From Paraescarpia echinospica (lineage: Eukaryota > Annelida > Polychaeta > Sabellida > Siboglinidae), in the NCBI GenBank assembly GCA_020002185.1, contig CM034534.1, positions 63,240,731-63,304,730 on the forward strand: 64,000 nucleotides of DNA, read 5' to 3'. The notes under the pieces are model-generated. The model was not told the origin of the DNA. It did not search any database and saw only the letters and a program-made list of their open reading frames with translations. A program made the translations under genes and the position numbers. Below, one piece after another: positions 59,760-64,000 of the stretch (position 1 is the stretch's first letter; each line of letters opens with the position of its first letter).

Positions 59760-61590
59760 CAGGGGCGTAGCTAGCCGTATGCACGTACGCATGTGCTTCC
59801 ACATCAATTTATAAAACCAAGCAAGACAGCAGCCGCTGGAAGCCCTGATAACGTTTTATCCCTTGCCAAAGAAAATGTCATCACTACCTTGTAACAATTT
59901 ATCAATACTTTGATGACACATGATGAAGTTTCTAGAAGCAAGCAGCCATACGAAGCTGCCGCCGCTGCTAAGAGGCCGGCAGGCAAGTCGGTGTTTAGGC
60001 AAAACATATGTCATCATTCACTTGTAACAATATTTGACTACCCCTATGGGGCGAAACTAACAGAAGCATGCAGCCACTATGAAGTCAGTAAGGCGATAGC
60101 ATATCAGCCCTTAATGGGGGCGTTGACGTAGCTTCACATCGGCAAGGGAAATCAATAAGTTAGGTTATTAATAATTTAAATTATCAAATAAATGTTGATG
60201 CAGCTGATATTGTCATTGTTAATGATTAAGTAGCTGGTGGCCATATAGGAGAAATGGTGGTCAAAGATGAGGCGCATGGGAAAGTCACTGACGAAGAAGA
60301 GTAGACTTTCTCACTATTACTTTCGAGAATGACATGTAGATTAACTACTTAGATTTACTCATCTATAGCTTTGGAAAACTGGAAAGTAAATTCCGAACAA
60401 CAATAAACACACCTTTCTTGAAGCTAACTGGATACATCCTATTAACTCATTTGTTCATCGATGTGGACACAATTTATTGAAATTATAAGTGTCTTTTAAT
60501 ATATCTGAGAACATTCGCATTACGTCTTTCCCAGAGATTATATGCAATGGATGAGACATCTTCTCGCATCCCCAGTGAATGTCTTTGATTTGTTGACGCG
60601 GCCAGCACAACTGGTGAAGCATTGGCCACGAAGTGTTTACTTCCAAGGGAAGAATATGGAGTTTTGGTGGCAAAGCTATGCACTCAGTGATATGAAGGAA
60701 CTGCCAAAATGGCATCCATCGCGCAGTGCACGCTGCATTCCCTTTGTGAGACAAGATGGGCCAGTCGTACAAAAGCACTGTACACATTGAAGTTTACATT
60801 CTCTGTTGTAGTCAATGTCGTAGAATATTTGGAAAATGCGTTGGGACGATAAACCCAGAAGTTAATTTTCTATCAATAATTTTGACTTCATTGTAACACG
60901 AGTGACCATGTAGTGAGCATGTCCACCATAGTCTGGTTCCTCAGTCTACAACAGGTCAAACAGTGTGTCCTTGTACAGGCAGCTAATGATGCAGCCTCTG
61001 TAGTCTCACAGCTACAGCAGGATGTGGAATGCGTTGTTTCATAGTACAGCTAGCAGGACAATTTGAGCAAGAAATAAACACAGCAATAACTGGCAGCAAT
61101 AACTGTTGCTATGCAACATTAAAGGTTTACATCCATTTTTTTTACCAGAGATGGGTGTCATATAATAATAAAAAGACAACTTCTTCTGCGCCTAAGTCTT
61201 TAGAAACCAAGCTCAATGGCCAATGTAGAAGTCATGTGATTTCTCAGTTTTTCCAGTGCCCTTTTTATGTTTTATTTCGGCTTCGAAATGCACCCAGTTG
61301 CAATTAGATACACAGTTTCGGGCTACCAGATCCTCTCCACATAGGCGCCAGGATGTGGAGAATTTAGGGGTGGGGCTGAGGCTCACCAAAATCCTTTGAG
61401 TGCATCCCCCATTCTTGAGTTCACTAAAACCTTCAACTGCACCCTTTTGCCAAAACATTGAGGGGTAAAACTATCTCCAGCCCCCAGCAAAATTATGGGG
61501 ATTCAGCCCCCAAGCTCTGGGCCCAGAGTGCGTAGGGGCCAGGGGGCTGAATTGTGCTTCCACATGTATTTATGCCCAGCTACGTCCCTG
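59760..61590. mobile_element. Possible hAT-like segment bounded by CAGGG inverted termini
   Basis: The left end CAGGGGCGTAGCTAGC and the inverted right end CAGGGACGTAGCTGGGC agree at about 13 of 15 positions and fit common hAT termini. The string GTGCTTCCACAT lies close to each end, in direct orientation. The flanking 8-mers (TTGACGAA and ACGACTTT) do not match, so no target-site duplication is proven. Internal frames, including 110 codons on the minus strand at 60455-60787, are not recognised. Confidence 0.5.
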
Positions 61591-61656
61591 ACGACTTTAA
61601 CATGACTTATTGATTCTGAGATTGAGTAACCCTTTTGTATTGATGCGCCTCTGAGC

Positions 61657-62163
61657 TTGTTTTCCGACGATTTAGGCGCAAAAAGAAGTTACCATATTAA
61701 CCATATTATTGTTGTTGTTGTTGTTGATGATGATGATGGTGATATTGTTATTCAGAAATCCGTGAGATGTGAACGATGCGACGCATCGTTTCCAGATAAC
61801 AGCTCCCTAAAGAGACACCAGCACACTCACACTCAGGTTAACCCTTATAAATTTGACACGACTAGGGCAGGTTGGGTGAATGATGCTACAAAGACAATTT
61901 TCAAACGCAGAACAAAACGCACAACTGCGACGCCGCTACACCGGCGTTGCCCCCTATGTCTATACTGCCACATTTATAATTTGCACAGAGCCACTAGGAA
62001 GAAATGCGTCGGGTCTAGGCAAACTTCAACCTTTGTGTTTGAAACTTACACTAGAATAAATAATGTAAATATAAACATTTGTGTTTTGGTTTGCAAAGAT
62101 TGGCATGTTGTTAATTTCATAGGTGCTTATGCAGTGAAATATATTTTGAAAGTTTCAGAATAA
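61657..62163 (+). pseudogene. Single C2H2 finger in an otherwise unassigned frame
   Basis: VRCERCDASFPDNSSLKRHQ-HTH is a full C-x2-C-x12-H-x3-H finger with the usual Phe and Leu core positions. It is preceded by an IVVVVVDDDDGDIV tract encoded by a short GTT/GAT triplet run. Nothing after the finger is recognisable, there is no second finger, and a start codon is not clear. It may be an isolated exon or a relic. Confidence 0.5.
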
Positions 62164-64000
62164 TTTCTCCTGTGTAAAATAACATGAAAATAATTTTGTT
62201 TCTTATTACATGCATACCTTTTTAAACTCGTTTTTATAACGTTTTAGCAACGCTGCACAGCACATTGTCCAGTTCAGCTGATTAAGTTGAAATGAATCCC
62301 ACTAACAGAACGTGCTTTTCCTCAACAGTGATCACTACAGACGAGCCTGAAACCCCAGCTTACCAAGATTGGAATAAATCGGTGGCTCACGTCAGACGGT
62401 AAACTTGTCCCAGTGGTGGATGACTTGTTAGCGTGGTCACAGCCGTAGAAAGTGCCGTATCGTGTACATTCATTCAACGGTGAGATGGCAACTACCTCAG
62501 TGTAGAGAAACAACTCCCCTGATAAGTCGGGACGATGTTGCACCAGAAATCTGGTAGTTTTACTTATGTTATGAATCGAATGACAAAATGTCTTCATGTG
62601 TTTACCCGGACAAAATACGATCGCATCTTTCACGTTGTAGGTAGATTTATGCATGTGCGCACTTTAACTAAACTAAACCCTACTCGGGTGACACTCAGGG
62701 ATAGCGGTTAACAACAATGATAAACTATTTACAAATATGCGCACTCGCACTGATAAGAAACCTTGCACATTTGTAGGACATAGCAAATGAACAATTTACA
62801 TGGGAATGCTGGATGTATAATTTGTGCTGCGTTCGTACTCTGGTTGTTAGTTAAATATAACATTTGTGTGTAACTTGTTACGTCAAGTTACTACTTAGAC
62901 TATGTAACTCCATTAGATATTTGTTAAATAAGAACAGCCATAGTCTCATTTGAACAGAGTATATAGTATTCCGAATGTTCAGCGGCCTGATATGCTTCGC
63001 AATAAGTTTTTTTTATTAAAACTATCCCTCACGGGCTAATTCACGGCAAGTCTGTGTTTAGTATGCTTAGTAAAATGAATCTGCTACATTGATCCAGCAA
63101 CAAAAATAGTCACTACAACATATTTAAATACGCTTCTTTTCTTTTGTCTTTCATTATATTCACTAAAAAACGTTGGTCACTTCTATCAGGTGGATATGTC
63201 CTGAGAAATGAGAGACCACACGGAGGATCTAACTGTGTAACCCATGGCAAACTCACGTAGCTGCTCCACTAAGCTCCCGTTGACGTCAATATCCTAATAA
63301 AAAGGATTGCGCTAATTATCCTAGTTATTCTGCCACGTGACATGTTTGTGGCCACGGAATGTTGACACCAGTCCTGTTCGTTGTTGCCATGTAACCCTTG
63401 AAGAATTCTATTGGTGTTGTTTCTGAGACAATACATCGGAGCGAATGTGATACTTGAGTCGGTGTCTTGCCTTCATCGATGGCCACCGCCCGTTGTAATG
63501 CAGCGTTGATGTTCACGTTTGCTTTTTATGAGTGGCAGTTGTGTACTAATTCAGTGACGGCGTCCGGTATCAACAGGCATTTCAATCCTCTGGCTTGATG
63601 ATTATTTCATTTTGGCGTGACTATGTCAAATAATTATATTTACCTTGCCTCTTGCATTGACGGCAATTGCACTGTTGCCGCGGTGACGAAGTGACGTGAT
63701 GGAATGCTTGTGTGTGCAGAAAGAGAAACTCATTTAGCAGGTGTTTTGCGCGTCGCAATACATGACACCGCCTCTTGACGGAGAAACCCTATCTTCCCTA
63801 AGCACGTCTAATCTCGCTGACTCCTCTGGCTGGGAGACAACCATTATCGAGACTATCTAATGTTACACCGACTATTTCCCAGAAAGAAACTATCTACGAA
63901 CATCATACACATAATTGCACAGTGTTGGAATGTGTTACAAGAACTCATAACAAGATTTGCACGAGTCGCCTCCAACATTCTGGTCGCTGTTATCGAACCA
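62164..64000. other. Right end of window: traces of a finger linker and an ankyrin-like string, no gene called
   Basis: At about 62655-62790 RTHTDKK-like and MRTHT-like fragments in several frames suggest a badly decayed zinc-finger exon. On the minus strand, 63516-63325 reads VNINAALQRAVAIDEGKTPT and 63290-63250 reads DIDVNGSLVEQL; both recall ankyrin repeats, but too little is preserved to assign. Confidence 0.35.

Noticed and set aside
60455..60787. 110-codon minus frame inside the CAGGG-bounded segment as hAT transposase
   Set aside because: It is Trp/His-rich and coherent, but I could not match any transposase motif and an opposite frame of similar length overlaps it.
63250..63516. Ankyrin-repeat gene on the minus strand
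   Set aside because: Only two short suggestive strings in different frames; too little for a gene call.

Overview
The window is nuclear DNA from a metazoan. Genes are split by GT-AG introns, polyadenylation signals are AATAAA, and there are tRNA-derived SINEs, decayed LINEs, hAT-like inverted-repeat elements and abundant (GA)n, (TA)n and (GATA)n microsatellites. A long class-B-like GPCR with a somatomedin B domain, together with C2H2 zinc-finger relics, points to a marine invertebrate, most likely a mollusc. That taxonomic call is an inference, not a proof.

Layout. 1-3.1 kb: no gene, one large CT/TA microsatellite. 3.2-7.9 kb: a four-exon plus-strand gene reconstructed here from matching splice phases; it predicts a 466-residue secreted or surface protein of unknown family. 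7.9-15.4 kb: no gene recognised; SINEs and microsatellites. 15.4-35.27 kb: a near-identical ~10 kb tandem duplication. Each unit carries a SINE, a two-exon SMB-domain GPCR gene, a 5'-truncated LINE and the 5' part of a degenerate zinc-finger exon. Copy A encodes an intact 1034-residue receptor. Copy B is broken by loss of one 5-bp repeat unit and has also lost the candidate poly(A) signal. 36.4-40.25 kb: an older ~1.6-2 kb tandem duplication with SINEs, GA tracts and ~150-bp repeats. 40.4-41.9 kb: a zinc-finger relic, a repeated ~185-bp unit and a perfect histone-type 3' stem-loop on the minus strand. 42.0-46.5 kb: a 4.4 kb satellite with 63-bp units, each made of three 21-bp monomers. 46.6-47.9 kb: a minus-strand transposase relic with a SWIM-like zinc-binding motif. 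48.1-51.0 kb: minus-strand exons of an SGNH/GDSL-type hydrolase gene with compatible splice phases but several lesions, including sixfold expansion of an 85-bp piece of the catalytic exon. 51.7-57.3 kb: a coding relic running into a 23-bp minisatellite that is split by a 2.9 kb hAT-like element, itself containing a nested 1 kb hAT-like element. 57.3-64 kb: zinc-finger relics, a 26-bp minisatellite, a LINE tail and a third inverted-repeat-bounded segment.

Only two genes look intact: the 3.2-7.9 kb gene and GPCR copy A. Most of the rest is repeat-driven structure and decaying coding sequence. No operon-like or shared pathway organisation is visible.
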